A DNA stretch of 59,869 nucleotides from Mycolicibacterium vinylchloridicum (GTDB lineage Bacteria; Actinomycetota; Actinomycetes; Mycobacteriales; Mycobacteriaceae), in NCBI RefSeq assembly GCF_013404075.1, contig NZ_JACBJQ010000035.1, positions 1 to 59,869 on the forward strand, in the 5' to 3' direction. A program made the translations under genes and the position numbers. The notes beneath the pieces are model-generated. The model was not told where the DNA came from, did no database searches, and saw nothing but the letters and a program-made list of their open reading frames with translations. Positions 1-8,096 of the stretch are shown one piece after another; the first letter of the stretch is position 1, and every line of letters begins with the position of its first letter.

Positions 1-545
1 AGGTCAGCCGGTGCCGGCGGGAGGTCCTGCGGGGCGGGCGGGAGGTCCTGCGGTGCCGGGGGCAGATCAGCCGGAGCGTCCGGAGCGTCCGGAGCGGGAG
101 CGTCGGGCAGCGGAGCGTCGAACGCGACAGCCTCGACCGGCACAGCGTCCGGAGCGGGCTCGTTGATCACGTTGCGCGGCGTCGCACCCGACAGGCCGCG
201 ACCGCAGACCGGCCACGCGCCGCGGCCCTGAGTGGCCAGAACGTGCTCGGCGATCGCGATCTGCTGGTCCTTGGTGGCCATGTTGGCGGCCGGGGCGTAC
301 TGGCCGCCGCCGTGGGCGGCCCAGGTGCCGGGGGAGAACTGCAGGCCACCCTGGTAACCGTTGCCGGTATTGATGGCCCAGTTGCCGCCGGACTCGCAGC
401 GGGCGACCTGATCCCATTCGGCATCGGGAGCCGCTTGGGCCTGGCCGGCGAAGGCGATGCTGCCGCCTCCGATGACCGCACCCGTAACCGCGATCTTGGC
501 GACGCTGACAGACGATGAAGTGGGCTTGCGATGCCGTCCACTCAT
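1..545 (-). CDS. rpfA: Resuscitation-promoting factor RpfA, 3' end outside window
   Basis: A secreted muralytic enzyme (lysozyme/transglycosylase-like) that cleaves peptidoglycan and stimulates regrowth of dormant cells. The reading frame opens at an ATG preceded by AGAGGAAAA and runs off the left edge. Residues 14-37 form a signal peptide ending AQA. Residues about 42-118 are the Rpf domain, with the catalytic Glu51 in CESGGNW and the disulfide pair Cys50/Cys114. From about residue 125 the protein becomes Pro/Ala/Asp-rich, with PPAPQDL-type repeats, which is typical of RpfA rather than of the other Rpf proteins. The 5' region carries a riboswitch and a CRP-like site, listed separately. moaD2 lies upstream on the same strand, as next to rpfA in M. 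tuberculosis. Confidence 0.93.
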   Translation of the reverse strand, partial: MSGRHRKPTSSSVSVAKIAVTGAVIGGGSIAFAGQAQAAPDAEWDQVARCESGGNWAINTGNGYQGGLQFSPGTWAAHGGGQYAPAANMATKDQQIAIAEHVLATQGRGAWPVCGRGLSGATPRNVINEPAPDAVPVEAVAFDAPLPDAPAPDAPDAPADLPPAPQDLPPAPQDLPPAPAD

Positions 546-569
546 ATGGCGATGTTTTCCTCTCGTCAA

Positions 570-765
570 TGCGCCTGCGAGGTCAGCTGTCGGGTTCGGG
601 CTGGAGAGGTCGCCCGGCCGTCGTCGTCTCTGCTCGAGACGATCTCGGCTTCACCCCAAGGAATCTGCGTGCGATTCCTGGTCCTAATCGGTGGACCGGT
701 GGGTCCCCCGCCTCCATCCATGGTTCTCGTTGGTCCCTCCGCTCCTTGGATGGAGCTGAGCGCTA
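570..765 (-). promoter_or_regulatory. ydaO-type c-di-AMP riboswitch in the rpfA leader
   Basis: Read on the minus strand, this leader has the conserved blocks of the ydaO/yuaA aptamer in order: GGGGGACCC, then TTGGGGTGAAGCC, then CCCGAACCCGACAGCTGACC followed by TCGCAGGCGC. It ends about 25 bases before the rpfA start. ydaO aptamers bind c-di-AMP and usually switch off cell-wall hydrolase genes; actinobacterial rpf genes are known targets. I recognised the motif by eye and did not fold it. Confidence 0.88.
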
Positions 766-963
766 GAAGCGGAGAGGGCCTTCCCCCGGGGGGAGGGGGT
801 GGACCTGGCAGAGACGCTAACGGCAACCGAGAGAGCCGTCACCTTTTGCAAATTTCGGCGTTTCTGCTAGTGGCAAACCTGATAAAAGGTTAAAGCCCCA
901 CTACGTTTTGGCGTTAGCCCAGGTAATCCGGATAGAAAATTCCCCCGTGGCCATCTCGTTACC

Positions 964-992
964 TGATCGTGATGTGACGTAAATCACGATCA
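964..992. promoter_or_regulatory. CRP-like palindrome upstream of rpfA
   Basis: TGTGA-N6-TCACG at 973-988 matches the mycobacterial CRP (Rv3676) consensus TGTGA-N6-TCACA at nine of ten positions. It sits in a larger dyad, TGATCGTGA at 964-972 and TCACGATCA at 984-992. Rv3676 is known to activate rpfA in M. tuberculosis. The site overlaps the last codon of moaD2, so the rpfA promoter probably begins inside that gene. The 766-963 stretch holds no gene; it must contain the rpfA promoter, but I could not fix a -10 box. Confidence 0.7.
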
Positions 993-1259
993 TCCGCCGG
1001 CGAAGGGGGGTAACACGTCGAGGGTCTGGCCCGATTGCAGTTCGATGCCCTGATCGCGGACCGCGATGCCATCGCACAGATATGAACATCGCTGTAACAC
1101 GCGTGCCAATTCATCACTGCGGCAACAGAGTTCGTTCACCACATCGGCGACCGTCGCGCCGTGGTGAACGGTGAGCAGGTCCGACTCCGTTCCGGCCGCA
1201 GCTCGGGCCGCAGCGAAGAAGCGGACAGTCACCATGACCGGTGCGGTCACCTCAGCCAC
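990..1259 (-). CDS. moaD2: Molybdopterin synthase sulfur-carrier subunit MoaD
   Basis: The small subunit of molybdopterin synthase. Its C-terminal glycine is thiocarboxylated and donates sulfur to precursor Z (cPMP) together with MoaE. It is an 89-residue ubiquitin-like beta-grasp protein ending in PPFAGG, the diagnostic Gly-Gly tail. The start is a GTG inside the end of moaA2 (8-bp overlap), so the two are translationally coupled. No moaE is visible in the window; in M. tuberculosis moaE2 lies on the other side of rpfA, outside this window. The two cysteines in LCCRS are not part of the mechanism. Confidence 0.9.
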   Translation of the reverse strand: MAEVTAPVMVTVRFFAAARAAAGTESDLLTVHHGATVADVVNELCCRSDELARVLQRCSYLCDGIAVRDQGIELQSGQTLDVLPPFAGG

Positions 1260-2316
1260 CGATCGCGCTCATCGGCCGCTGCGGCTGCACGAATCCCGGA
1301 TCGTTGATGCCGTGCCCGGCCGCCTTGCGCCACATCGCCGAACGCCAGGCCGACTCCACGGCGTCGTCGTCGGCGCCGCCCCGCAGGAGGGCGCGGAGAT
1401 CGGTCTCCTCGGCGGCGAACAGGCAGTTGCGGACCTGACCGTCGGCGGTCAAACGGGTGCGGTCACACGCTGAGCAAAACGCGTGCGACACCGAGGCGAT
1501 GATGCCGACGGTGGCCGGCCCGCCGTTGACCTGCCACAGCTGAGCCGGGGCCGATCCGCGCGGCGCCGGATCGGCGGTCAGCTCGAAGCGTGCGGCCAGT
1601 GCCGCGAAGATCTCGTCGGCGCTCAGGCTGGCGTCGCGGCTCCATAGGTGTGAGGCGTCCAGCGGCATCTGCTCGATGATGCGCAGTTGGTAGCCGTAGC
1701 GCAGGCAGTAATCCAGCAGCTCGACGGCGTCGCTCAGGCCGGTGCCAGCGTCCAGCACCGCGTTGACCTTCACCGGCCCCAGCCCGGCCTCGGCCGCCGC
1801 CGACAGGCCGTCCAGCACGTCGGAGAGCCGGTCGCGGCGGGTGATGGCGGCGAAGTGCGCGGCGTCGAGACTGTCCAGGGAGACGTTCACCCGGTCCAGG
1901 CCGGCGTCGGCCAGGGCCCCAGCGCGCCGCGCCAGGCCCACCCCGTTGGTGGTCAGAGCGATCTCGGGGCGCGGGCGCAGCGCGGCGACCGCGGCCACGA
2001 CCTCTTCGAGGCCCCGATAGAGAAGCGGCTCCCCGCCGGTGAAGCGGACGCTGTCGATCCCGAGCCGGGTGACGGCCAACGTCAGCAGCCGGACCAGCTC
2101 GTCCCGGCTCAAGAGCTCCTCGCCAGGCAGCCAGTCCAGGCCCTCGGCCGGCATGCAATAGGTGCAGCGCAGATTGCATCGATCGGTCAGCGATACTCGC
2201 AGATCGGTGGCCACCCGCCCGAACGTGTCGACGAGCGGGCCGGATCGCGGCATCTCGGCCGAGAGATGTTCGGCAGCGCGGCGGATCGTGGGCAAGCCGA
2301 GCGACGTCATCGTCAT
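1252..2316 (-). CDS. moaA2: GTP 3',8-cyclase MoaA
   Basis: A radical-SAM enzyme that catalyses the first step of molybdenum cofactor synthesis: GTP is cyclised to 3',8-cyclo-GTP, which MoaC converts to cPMP. The 354 residues contain the N-terminal SAM-cluster cysteines Cys47, Cys51 and Cys54 (CNLRCTYC), the GGEP motif near 94-97, the second cluster ligands Cys281, Cys284 and Cys298, and the functional C-terminal Gly-Gly. The start ATG overlaps the stop of the YccF gene by 4 bp (ATGA), and its own stop lies inside moaD2. The three genes therefore form one tightly coupled operon reading towards rpfA. Confidence 0.93.
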   Translation of the reverse strand: MTMTSLGLPTIRRAAEHLSAEMPRSGPLVDTFGRVATDLRVSLTDRCNLRCTYCMPAEGLDWLPGEELLSRDELVRLLTLAVTRLGIDSVRFTGGEPLLYRGLEEVVAAVAALRPRPEIALTTNGVGLARRAGALADAGLDRVNVSLDSLDAAHFAAITRRDRLSDVLDGLSAAAEAGLGPVKVNAVLDAGTGLSDAVELLDYCLRYGYQLRIIEQMPLDASHLWSRDASLSADEIFAALAARFELTADPAPRGSAPAQLWQVNGGPATVGIIASVSHAFCSACDRTRLTADGQVRNCLFAAEETDLRALLRGGADDDAVESAWRSAMWRKAAGHGINDPGFVQPQRPMSAIGG

Positions 2317-2705
2317 ACGGCCACCTGCGGCTGGCCGGCGGGGACGATCTCCTTACCCAGCGGCACCAGGGAGACCGGAATGAGCTTGAGGTTCGCCAGC
2401 GCGAGCGGGATCCCGATGATCGTGATCGCCATGGCGGCCGCGCTGACCAGATGGCCGATCGCCAGCCATATCCCGAAGAGCAGCACCCAGATCACATTGC
2501 CGATCAGGGCCCCCGGCCGCGGGCCTGGCTTCTCGACGATGGTTCGCCCGAACGGCCACAGGGCATAGTTCGCGATCCGGAGCGCGGCGAAGCCGAACGG
2601 AATGGTGATGATCAGAACGAAGCAGATGACCGCGGCCAGCAGGTAACCGAGGGCAAGCCACAGCCCGCCGAACAGCAACCAGACGACGTTCAAGATCAGG
2701 CGCAT
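2313..2705 (-). CDS. YccF-domain inner membrane protein (Rv0870c-like)
   Basis: A 130-residue integral membrane protein built from two copies of the YccF (DUF307) domain. Each copy has a hydrophobic helix pair followed by a conserved turn (IITIPFGFAALRIANYALWPFGR and, in the second half, IIGIPLALANLKLIPVSLVPLGK). The molecular function is unknown. A strong Shine-Dalgarno, GGAGGAG, precedes the ATG. It is the first gene of the YccF-moaA2-moaD2 operon and is divergent from cspB. The link to molybdopterin synthesis is positional only. Confidence 0.85.
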   Translation of the reverse strand: MRLILNVVWLLFGGLWLALGYLLAAVICFVLIITIPFGFAALRIANYALWPFGRTIVEKPGPRPGALIGNVIWVLLFGIWLAIGHLVSAAAMAITIIGIPLALANLKLIPVSLVPLGKEIVPAGQPQVAV

Positions 2706-2853
2706 GTCTCCTCCAGCGGTTTGCCCAGCCTACAGAACTAAACAGGGGTGCTGAGCGCACCTGTTCCCGAGTAGGATCACCGTCGCGCGTCTCGCACCGG
2801 CGGGACGCTTCGTCATGTTGTCACGAACCCCGTTAGACAAGCAGGTGAGACCA

Positions 2854-3264
2854 GTGCCGACCGGCAAGGTGAAGTGGTACGACGCCGAGAAGGGCTTCGG
2901 CTTCCTGTCCCAGGAGGACGGCGAGGACGTCTATGTCCGTTCCTCGGCGCTGCCCGAGGGCATCGAGGGTCTCAAGGCCGGCCAGAAGGTCGAATTCGGT
3001 GTCGCGTCGGGGCGCCGCGGGCCGCAGGCACTGAGCGTCAAACTGATCGATCCGCCGCCGAGCCTGACCCGGACGCGTCGTGAGGCCACCCCGGTCGAAC
3101 GCAAGCACACCCCGGACGAACTACACGGCATGGTCGAGGACATGATCACGTTGCTCGAGGGCGCGGTGCAGCCCGAATTGCGTAAGGGCCGCTACCCGGA
3201 TCGCAAGGTCGCCCGGCGGGTTTCCGAAGTCGTCAAGGCCGTCGCCCGGGAACTCGACGCGTAA
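2854..3264 (+). CDS. cspB: Cold-shock-domain protein CspB with C-terminal extension
   Basis: A nucleic-acid-binding cold-shock protein, probably an RNA chaperone. Residues 1-65 are the cold-shock domain, with RNP1 (KGFGFLS) and RNP2 (VYVRSSAL). The remaining 70 or so residues are a charged tail, making it twice the length of a classic Csp. I chose the GTG at 2854 because it follows AGGTGAG by a few bases and begins PTGKVKWYD as in M. tuberculosis Rv0871. An upstream in-frame ATG at 2815 would add a 13-residue extension without a clear ribosome binding site. It is divergent from the YccF operon. Confidence 0.9.
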   Translation: MPTGKVKWYDAEKGFGFLSQEDGEDVYVRSSALPEGIEGLKAGQKVEFGVASGRRGPQALSVKLIDPPPSLTRTRREATPVERKHTPDELHGMVEDMITLLEGAVQPELRKGRYPDRKVARRVSEVVKAVARELDA

Positions 3265-3282
3265 GCGGGTACAACTGGACTC

Positions 3283-4281
3283 GTGGGTGCCTATGTCGCC
3301 GGCGGCGGCGAGTTCAAGCGCGATACCAACTACATCACCACCCGGATCACCGCTGACGGTGCCGACGGGTATCCCGTCGAGCCCGGCCGCTACCGGCTCA
3401 TCGTGGCGCGGGCCTGCCCGTGGGCGAATCGGACGATCATCGTGCGCCGCCTGCTCGGCTTGGAGGATGCGCTGTCCATCGGGTTCTGCGGGCCGACGCA
3501 CGACGAGCGCAGCTGGACCTTCGACCTCGATCCCGGTGGCGTCGACCCGGTTCTCAAGATCCCACGGCTACAGGACGCCTACTTTGCCCGAATTCCCAAC
3601 TATCCCAAGGGAATCACTGTCCCGGCGATCGTCGAGGTGGCCACCGGCCAGGTGGTGACCAATGACTTCGCGCAGATCACGCTGGACTTCTCCACGCAGT
3701 GGACGGCCTACCATCGAGAAGGCGCACCGCAGCTGTACCCCGAGCCGTTGCGCGACGAGATCGACGAGGTGGCCCAGCGGATCTATACCGAGGTCAACAA
3801 CGGGGTCTACCGCTGCGGGTTCGCCGGCTCGCAGGAATCCTACGAGGCGGCCTACGACCGGTTGTTCACTGCGCTGGACTGGCTTTCGGAGCGGCTGGCC
3901 GATCAGCGCTATCTGGTCGGTGACACCATCACCGAGGCCGACGTGCGCCTGTTCACCACGCTGGCGCGCTTCGATCCGGTGTACCACGGCCACTTCAAGT
4001 GCAACCGGGCCAAACTGTCCGAGATGCCGGTTTTGTGGGCCTATGCCCGAGACCTGTTCCAGACCCCGGGATTCGGTGACACCACCGACTTTCACCAGAT
4101 CAAGGCGCACTACTACATCGTGCACGCCGACATCAACCCCACCCGGATCGTGCCGAAGGGGCCCGATCTGTCCGGCTGGCTGACGCCGCACGGTCGAGAA
4201 GCTTTGGGCGGCAGGCCTTTCGGTGACGGCACCCCGCCGGGGCCGACGCGTGATGGCGAGCGGGTGCCGGACCAGTTCTAG
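3283..4281 (+). CDS. Xi-class glutathione-transferase-like (hydroquinone) reductase
   Basis: A homologue of ECM4/YqjG glutathionyl-hydroquinone reductases, which reduce thiol-hydroquinone conjugates. The 332-residue protein has a thioredoxin-fold N-terminus with catalytic Cys45 in the diagnostic ACPWANR motif, the long insert NYPKGITVPAIVE seen in the family, and a helical C-terminal domain. Mycobacteria use mycothiol rather than glutathione, so the physiological thiol is probably mycothiol (inference). The start is GTG, preceded by TACAAC and 7 nt, possibly leaderless. The stop overlaps that of the convergent HxlR gene by 4 bp. Confidence 0.85.
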   Translation: MGAYVAGGGEFKRDTNYITTRITADGADGYPVEPGRYRLIVARACPWANRTIIVRRLLGLEDALSIGFCGPTHDERSWTFDLDPGGVDPVLKIPRLQDAYFARIPNYPKGITVPAIVEVATGQVVTNDFAQITLDFSTQWTAYHREGAPQLYPEPLRDEIDEVAQRIYTEVNNGVYRCGFAGSQESYEAAYDRLFTALDWLSERLADQRYLVGDTITEADVRLFTTLARFDPVYHGHFKCNRAKLSEMPVLWAYARDLFQTPGFGDTTDFHQIKAHYYIVHADINPTRIVPKGPDLSGWLTPHGREALGGRPFGDGTPPGPTRDGERVPDQF

Positions 4282-4898
4282 CGCGCGAACACGGTGTGCA
4301 CGGCGGAGCGGTCGCCGTCGATGTCGATCGAAGCGGCGACGTCGTCGAGTGTCAGCAGGCCGGTCGCGAGTCCGAGGGTGATCGACGCATCGGCCCGCAG
4401 GACAGCGTCGAACTCGCGTCCGTCCGGCAGGCTCACGTCGACACCCGACGCGGTCGCCTGTAACTGGATCACGTCGCCGCCGATGTCGATGCCCACGGTG
4501 GCCGTCCGGGTGGGCGCGCGACCGGTGAACAGCGCGGGCAGCGCCACCAGAAGCCATTCGGTGCGGAACTCGTCGCCCTGCGGCCCGCGGATCATGAGCG
4601 GAGTGGACCACCGGATCAACCCTGCGATGGGCTCCCGTAGCTGCGCTCCCCATTCGGTGAGGGCGTAGATGGTCGCATTGCCCTCGTCGGCCAGACGCCG
4701 TTCGAGGACGCCCGCGGTTTCGAGATCGCGCAGCCGGTCGGTCAGCAGGTTCGTGGCGATCCCCGGCAATCCGTCCCGCAGTTCGCGGTAGCGAGCCGGG
4801 GCCACCAGGAGCTGGCGGACGATCAGCAGATTCCACCGGTCACCGACCACATCCAGGGCACGGGCCAGGCCGCAGTACTGGCCGTAGTCTCGACTCAT
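4278..4898 (-). CDS. HxlR-family transcriptional regulator with C-terminal SCP2-like domain
   Basis: Residues 1-100 form a winged helix of the HxlR type (CGLARALDVVGDRWNLLIVRQLL, then RELRDGLPGIATNLLTDRLRDLETAGVLERR). Cys10 sits where redox- or aldehyde-sensing HxlR proteins often carry their sensory cysteine. The C-terminal half resembles a small sterol-carrier-like fold. I chose ATG 4898 over the GTG three bases upstream because GGAG is spaced 5 nt from it. It is divergent from the dehalogenase-like gene across 68 bp that contain a palindrome, so it probably regulates that gene and itself. Confidence 0.85.
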   Translation of the reverse strand: MSRDYGQYCGLARALDVVGDRWNLLIVRQLLVAPARYRELRDGLPGIATNLLTDRLRDLETAGVLERRLADEGNATIYALTEWGAQLREPIAGLIRWSTPLMIRGPQGDEFRTEWLLVALPALFTGRAPTRTATVGIDIGGDVIQLQATASGVDVSLPDGREFDAVLRADASITLGLATGLLTLDDVAASIDIDGDRSAVHTVFAR

Positions 4899-4928
4899 CA
4901 CAGCTCCACTTGATATTTTAAAGCGAGC

Positions 4929-4941
4929 TTGATTATATCAA
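4929..4941. promoter_or_regulatory. Palindromic operator candidate between hxlR-like gene and hydrolase
   Basis: TTGAT-TAT-ATCAA is a perfect inverted repeat with a 3-bp spacer in an unusually AT-rich island (about 4908-4950). A second half-site-like copy, TTGATATT, lies at about 4910-4917. HxlR proteins bind such dyads in divergent promoters. The target assignment is inferred from position. Confidence 0.55.
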
Positions 4942-4966
4942 TCGAAACTCATCGATAGGGGTGGAC

Positions 4967-5830
4967 ATGGCGGTCGCGGAAAGGCCGGCGTGGGTTGACG
5001 ACACGCTGTTCCCGTTCGAGAGCAAGTTCGTCGAGATCGACGGCCACAGCCTGCACTACGTGGACGAGGGTTCGGGGCCGGTGTTGCTGTTTTTTCACGG
5101 CAACCCGACGTGGTCGTTCGTCTACCGCGGAATCATCGAAACTCTTCGCGACGAATTCCGTTGTATTGCAGTCGATTACCCGGGTTTCGGGCTCTCGTCG
5201 GCCGCGCCGGGCTACCGGTATCTGCCCGTTGAACACACCGAAGTCATGAGCGCCTTCATCGACGTTCTCGGGCTGAGCGGGGTGACGCTGGTGGCCCATG
5301 ACTGGGGTGGCCCGATCGGCCTGGCTCTGGTCGAGCGGCACCGGGGCGTCTTCGACAAGGTGGTGCTGGCCAACACCTGGGCCTGGCCGATCGGCGCGCC
5401 GCACGTGCAGGTCATGTCCCATGTGATGGGCGGGCCACTCGGCCGGCTGCTGATCCGGCAGTTCAACCTGTTCGTCAACGTGATGATCCCCGCCGGGCAC
5501 CGGTTGGCCAAGCCCGACGACGTCGAGATGAGCCACTACCAGAAGGCCCTCGACAGCCCTGGCCGGCGCAACGCGTCCGCCATCTTCCCCCGTGAGCTCA
5601 CCGCCAGCCGGGCGTTCCTCGCCGGCGTCGAGGCCGGGCTCGACGGAATCGCGGACATGCCCGCGCTCATCATCTGGGGCGATGCCGATATCGCGTTCGG
5701 AGACAATGAATTACGGCGCTGGGAAAAGACCTTCATCAACCACCGGACGGTGATCCTCAAGGGTGCGGGTCACTTCGTCCAGTCCGACGCCCCCGAGGGC
5801 TTCGCCGCTGCCATCCGGGATTGGCGTTAG
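4967..5830 (+). CDS. Haloalkane dehalogenase-like alpha/beta hydrolase
   Basis: Hydrolyses a carbon-halogen or related ester-like bond through an aspartate nucleophile. Visible residues are the oxyanion/halide motif HGNPTW (Asn46), nucleophile Asp112 with halide-binding Trp113 (AHDWGGPIG), likely acid Asp241 (WGDAD) and base His269 (GAGHF). The Asn+Trp halide pair with the acid after strand 7 matches the HLD-III subgroup (mycobacterial DmbC-like) better than DhlA. ATG 4967 has GGGG 5 nt upstream; a GTG at 4961 is the alternative. The substrate is unknown. The divergent HxlR regulator suggests inducible expression. Confidence 0.82.
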   Translation: MAVAERPAWVDDTLFPFESKFVEIDGHSLHYVDEGSGPVLLFFHGNPTWSFVYRGIIETLRDEFRCIAVDYPGFGLSSAAPGYRYLPVEHTEVMSAFIDVLGLSGVTLVAHDWGGPIGLALVERHRGVFDKVVLANTWAWPIGAPHVQVMSHVMGGPLGRLLIRQFNLFVNVMIPAGHRLAKPDDVEMSHYQKALDSPGRRNASAIFPRELTASRAFLAGVEAGLDGIADMPALIIWGDADIAFGDNELRRWEKTFINHRTVILKGAGHFVQSDAPEGFAAAIRDWR

Positions 5831-6318
5831 CTCCAGACCAGCCGCACCGACCACTCGGCGTGCGGGGCGTCGCGCAGGTCGCCGTTCTGGTCTTGCACCA
5901 GGGTGAGCAGCTGCACCACCACTCCGGTCAGCTTGCCCCGCTGCGGGTCGACCGTCGGAATCGTCACGGCCAGTTCGGTATCGGGCCGGTAGATGGTGGT
6001 GGTCGAGTTCCGCTCGTCCTCATAGACCCGCAGTAGCCGCCACGGCGCCCGCCCGATCGACGTCGGCACCGAGAGCTGGACGGGATAGCGCTCGTTGACC
6101 GCGAGCTCACCCTGGGTCTGTGGGTTCTGACAGTCGTTGAGGTTCACCACATTGCAGTAGACGAACGGTCCGACGCGAACCGACCGGCCGTGGGAGTAGG
6201 CACTGATCTCGGGCAGCCGGGATCCGGTGTCGCGGGTCAGCGCCCACGCACCGACCCCGGCGCCGATCGACGCGCACACGACGAGGACCACCAGCAGCCG
6301 GCGAACCCACCGAGTCAC
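5827..6318 (-). CDS. DUF2771 putative exported/lipid-anchored protein (Rv0875c-like)
   Basis: A 163-residue protein with an N-terminal hydrophobic segment (residues about 6-26) after RWVRR, either an uncleaved anchor or a signal peptide. An extracellular beta-rich domain follows, with two cysteines (VYCNVVNLNDCQN) that could form a disulfide. This matches DUF2771, a mycobacterial family of unknown function. The GTG start overlaps the stop of the upstream MFS gene by 4 bp (GTGA), so the two are co-translated. Its 3' end overlaps the convergent hydrolase gene by 4 bp. Confidence 0.75.
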   Translation of the reverse strand: MTRWVRRLLVVLVVCASIGAGVGAWALTRDTGSRLPEISAYSHGRSVRVGPFVYCNVVNLNDCQNPQTQGELAVNERYPVQLSVPTSIGRAPWRLLRVYEDERNSTTTIYRPDTELAVTIPTVDPQRGKLTGVVVQLLTLVQDQNGDLRDAPHAEWSVRLVWS

Positions 6319-8015
6319 TGGTTGGTCACCGTCGATGCCCCTTCGGGCTCGGCCAGCACCGGACGGTTACCGCCGAAGCCGGGGATCAAGGAATCGCCGC
6401 GGTAGCTGACGATGGTCTGCGCCAGGCCGATGATCAGCAGCGCGGAGATCGCGGTGAAGCCTACCCACAGTTGGGTGGACACCAGTACCCCGAGCGCGCC
6501 GCCGAGCACCCAGGCCAGCTGCAGCACCGACTCCGAACGCCCGAACGCCGAGGCCCGTGACTCCTCGGGCAGGTCGTCCTGCAGCGACGCGTCCAGCGAC
6601 GCCTTGGCGATCGCCGTCGCCCCCGAGGTGATCAGTGCGGCCACCGCCACCACGATCAGGTTGCCGGTGACCGCGGCCACGAGTGCCATCACCGTCACCG
6701 CAACCGTCGTGCGGGCGACGAGCATCGATGGCCTGCCGAGCTTCATGCGTGCCGCAGTGAAGTTCCCCGCGAAGTTCCCGATCCCGGCCGCCGCACCGAT
6801 CAGGCCCAGCATGGCCAGCTGCTCCCAGCTGTTGCCCTCATGGGACTTGGCGACGAACGCCGGGTACAGAAACAGGAACCCGACCATCGCCTTGATCGTG
6901 CAGTTACCCCAGAGCGAGGTGATGATGTTGCGGCCCAACGGCTGTCGCCGGGCCCCCTTCTTGTTGGGCGGTTCGTGGTCGGTCCAGCGCAGCGGGCCGG
7001 TGTCACCGTGGTAGGTCAGGGTGGCCGGCACCTCGCCTTCGGTCACCTCCACCCACTTCGGGATCCTCATCGACCACGAGGCGCCCGCGACGGAGACGAA
7101 GACGACGACGAACAACGCGCCGGGCAACTCGAAGACCGTGGTGAGTAGATACTCCGTCGCCGCGGCGATACCGCCGCCGACGATCGTTCCGCCGATGAGG
7201 CCGAACATCGTCAGTCGGGAGTTCACCCGAACGAGGTCGATCGTCGGTGGCATGACGCGTGGGGTCACCGCACTGCGCAGCACGGAGAAGGACTTCGACA
7301 GCACCATCATTCCCAGCGCGCACGGGTAGAGCACCCATGACGGGTAACCGCCGCTGGCGCCGTCGTAGTTCATGATCAGCACGATCCCCAGCACGGTGCG
7401 CAGGATGAACGACATCGCCAACGCCGCGCGGCGGCCGTGCTGCACACGATCCAGCGCCGGGCCGATGAGCGGGGCGATCACCGCGAACGGCGCGATCGTG
7501 ATGAGCAGGTACAGCGCGACCTTGCCCTTGCTCTCGCCGGTCGCGGCGGCGAAGAACAACGTGTTGGCCAGGGCGACGGCCATCGCCGAGTCCACCGCGA
7601 AGTTGGCGACCACCGGCCAGGTGAGTGCGGTCAGGCCGGACTTGTCGGCACCGTCGGCGGTGGCCGCCCGATGCACCATCGAATACATCCGCGACCCCAT
7701 CTCGCGGCTGCGCATCGCTGCGGCGCGGGTGACGGTGACGCGTTCGCCCGCACTGTTGCCGACACCACCATGCGAGCCCGGCGGCGGAGCGGACAGGTTC
7801 TCGGTGCGTTGACCGTGATCGCCCAGCGGCGGTAGGTAGCGGTTGGCGCTGGGAGTCGGGTTGGACCGCCGGCCGGCTCCGGGACGGCGGAGACCGTCGC
7901 CGTCGCTGGGATAGTTGGCCATGCCCGGGTGTTCGTCCGGTGCGCCGGCAGACGAGCGGCGACCCGGCCCGAAAGCCGGATTCCCGCGGGGCTCGTCACG
8001 GCGGCTTTCAGACAC
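6315..8015 (-). CDS. MFS-type membrane transporter (Rv0876c-like)
   Basis: A predicted 12-helix major facilitator protein preceded by about 150 hydrophilic residues rich in Arg, Ser and Pro. The membrane part begins around GLTALTWPVVANFAVDSAMAV and carries the MFS loop-2/3 pattern GPALDRVQHGRRAA. The substrate is unknown. I chose the GTG at 8015 because GGGGGAC lies 9 nt upstream; ATG 8033 and a farther start at 8147 are possible, but the latter would reach into the divergent gene. The length (566 residues) is near what I recall for Rv0876c. It forms an operon with the DUF2771 gene. Confidence 0.8.
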   Translation of the reverse strand: MSESRRDEPRGNPAFGPGRRSSAGAPDEHPGMANYPSDGDGLRRPGAGRRSNPTPSANRYLPPLGDHGQRTENLSAPPPGSHGGVGNSAGERVTVTRAAAMRSREMGSRMYSMVHRAATADGADKSGLTALTWPVVANFAVDSAMAVALANTLFFAAATGESKGKVALYLLITIAPFAVIAPLIGPALDRVQHGRRAALAMSFILRTVLGIVLIMNYDGASGGYPSWVLYPCALGMMVLSKSFSVLRSAVTPRVMPPTIDLVRVNSRLTMFGLIGGTIVGGGIAAATEYLLTTVFELPGALFVVVFVSVAGASWSMRIPKWVEVTEGEVPATLTYHGDTGPLRWTDHEPPNKKGARRQPLGRNIITSLWGNCTIKAMVGFLFLYPAFVAKSHEGNSWEQLAMLGLIGAAAGIGNFAGNFTAARMKLGRPSMLVARTTVAVTVMALVAAVTGNLIVVAVAALITSGATAIAKASLDASLQDDLPEESRASAFGRSESVLQLAWVLGGALGVLVSTQLWVGFTAISALLIIGLAQTIVSYRGDSLIPGFGGNRPVLAEPEGASTVTNQ

Positions 8016-8096
8016 GCCACGATTGTCCCCCATCGCGGCATGTGCGGCGTGCACGTGACCGGTGTGGCTGCAGACCCGGGCCGTGAGGCAAGATTG

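Noticed and set aside
1..60. Tandem repeat at the left edge as a possible CRISPR or satellite
   Set aside because: The repeats are in frame with rpfA and encode its Pro/Ala-rich PPAPQDL tail; there are no spacers.
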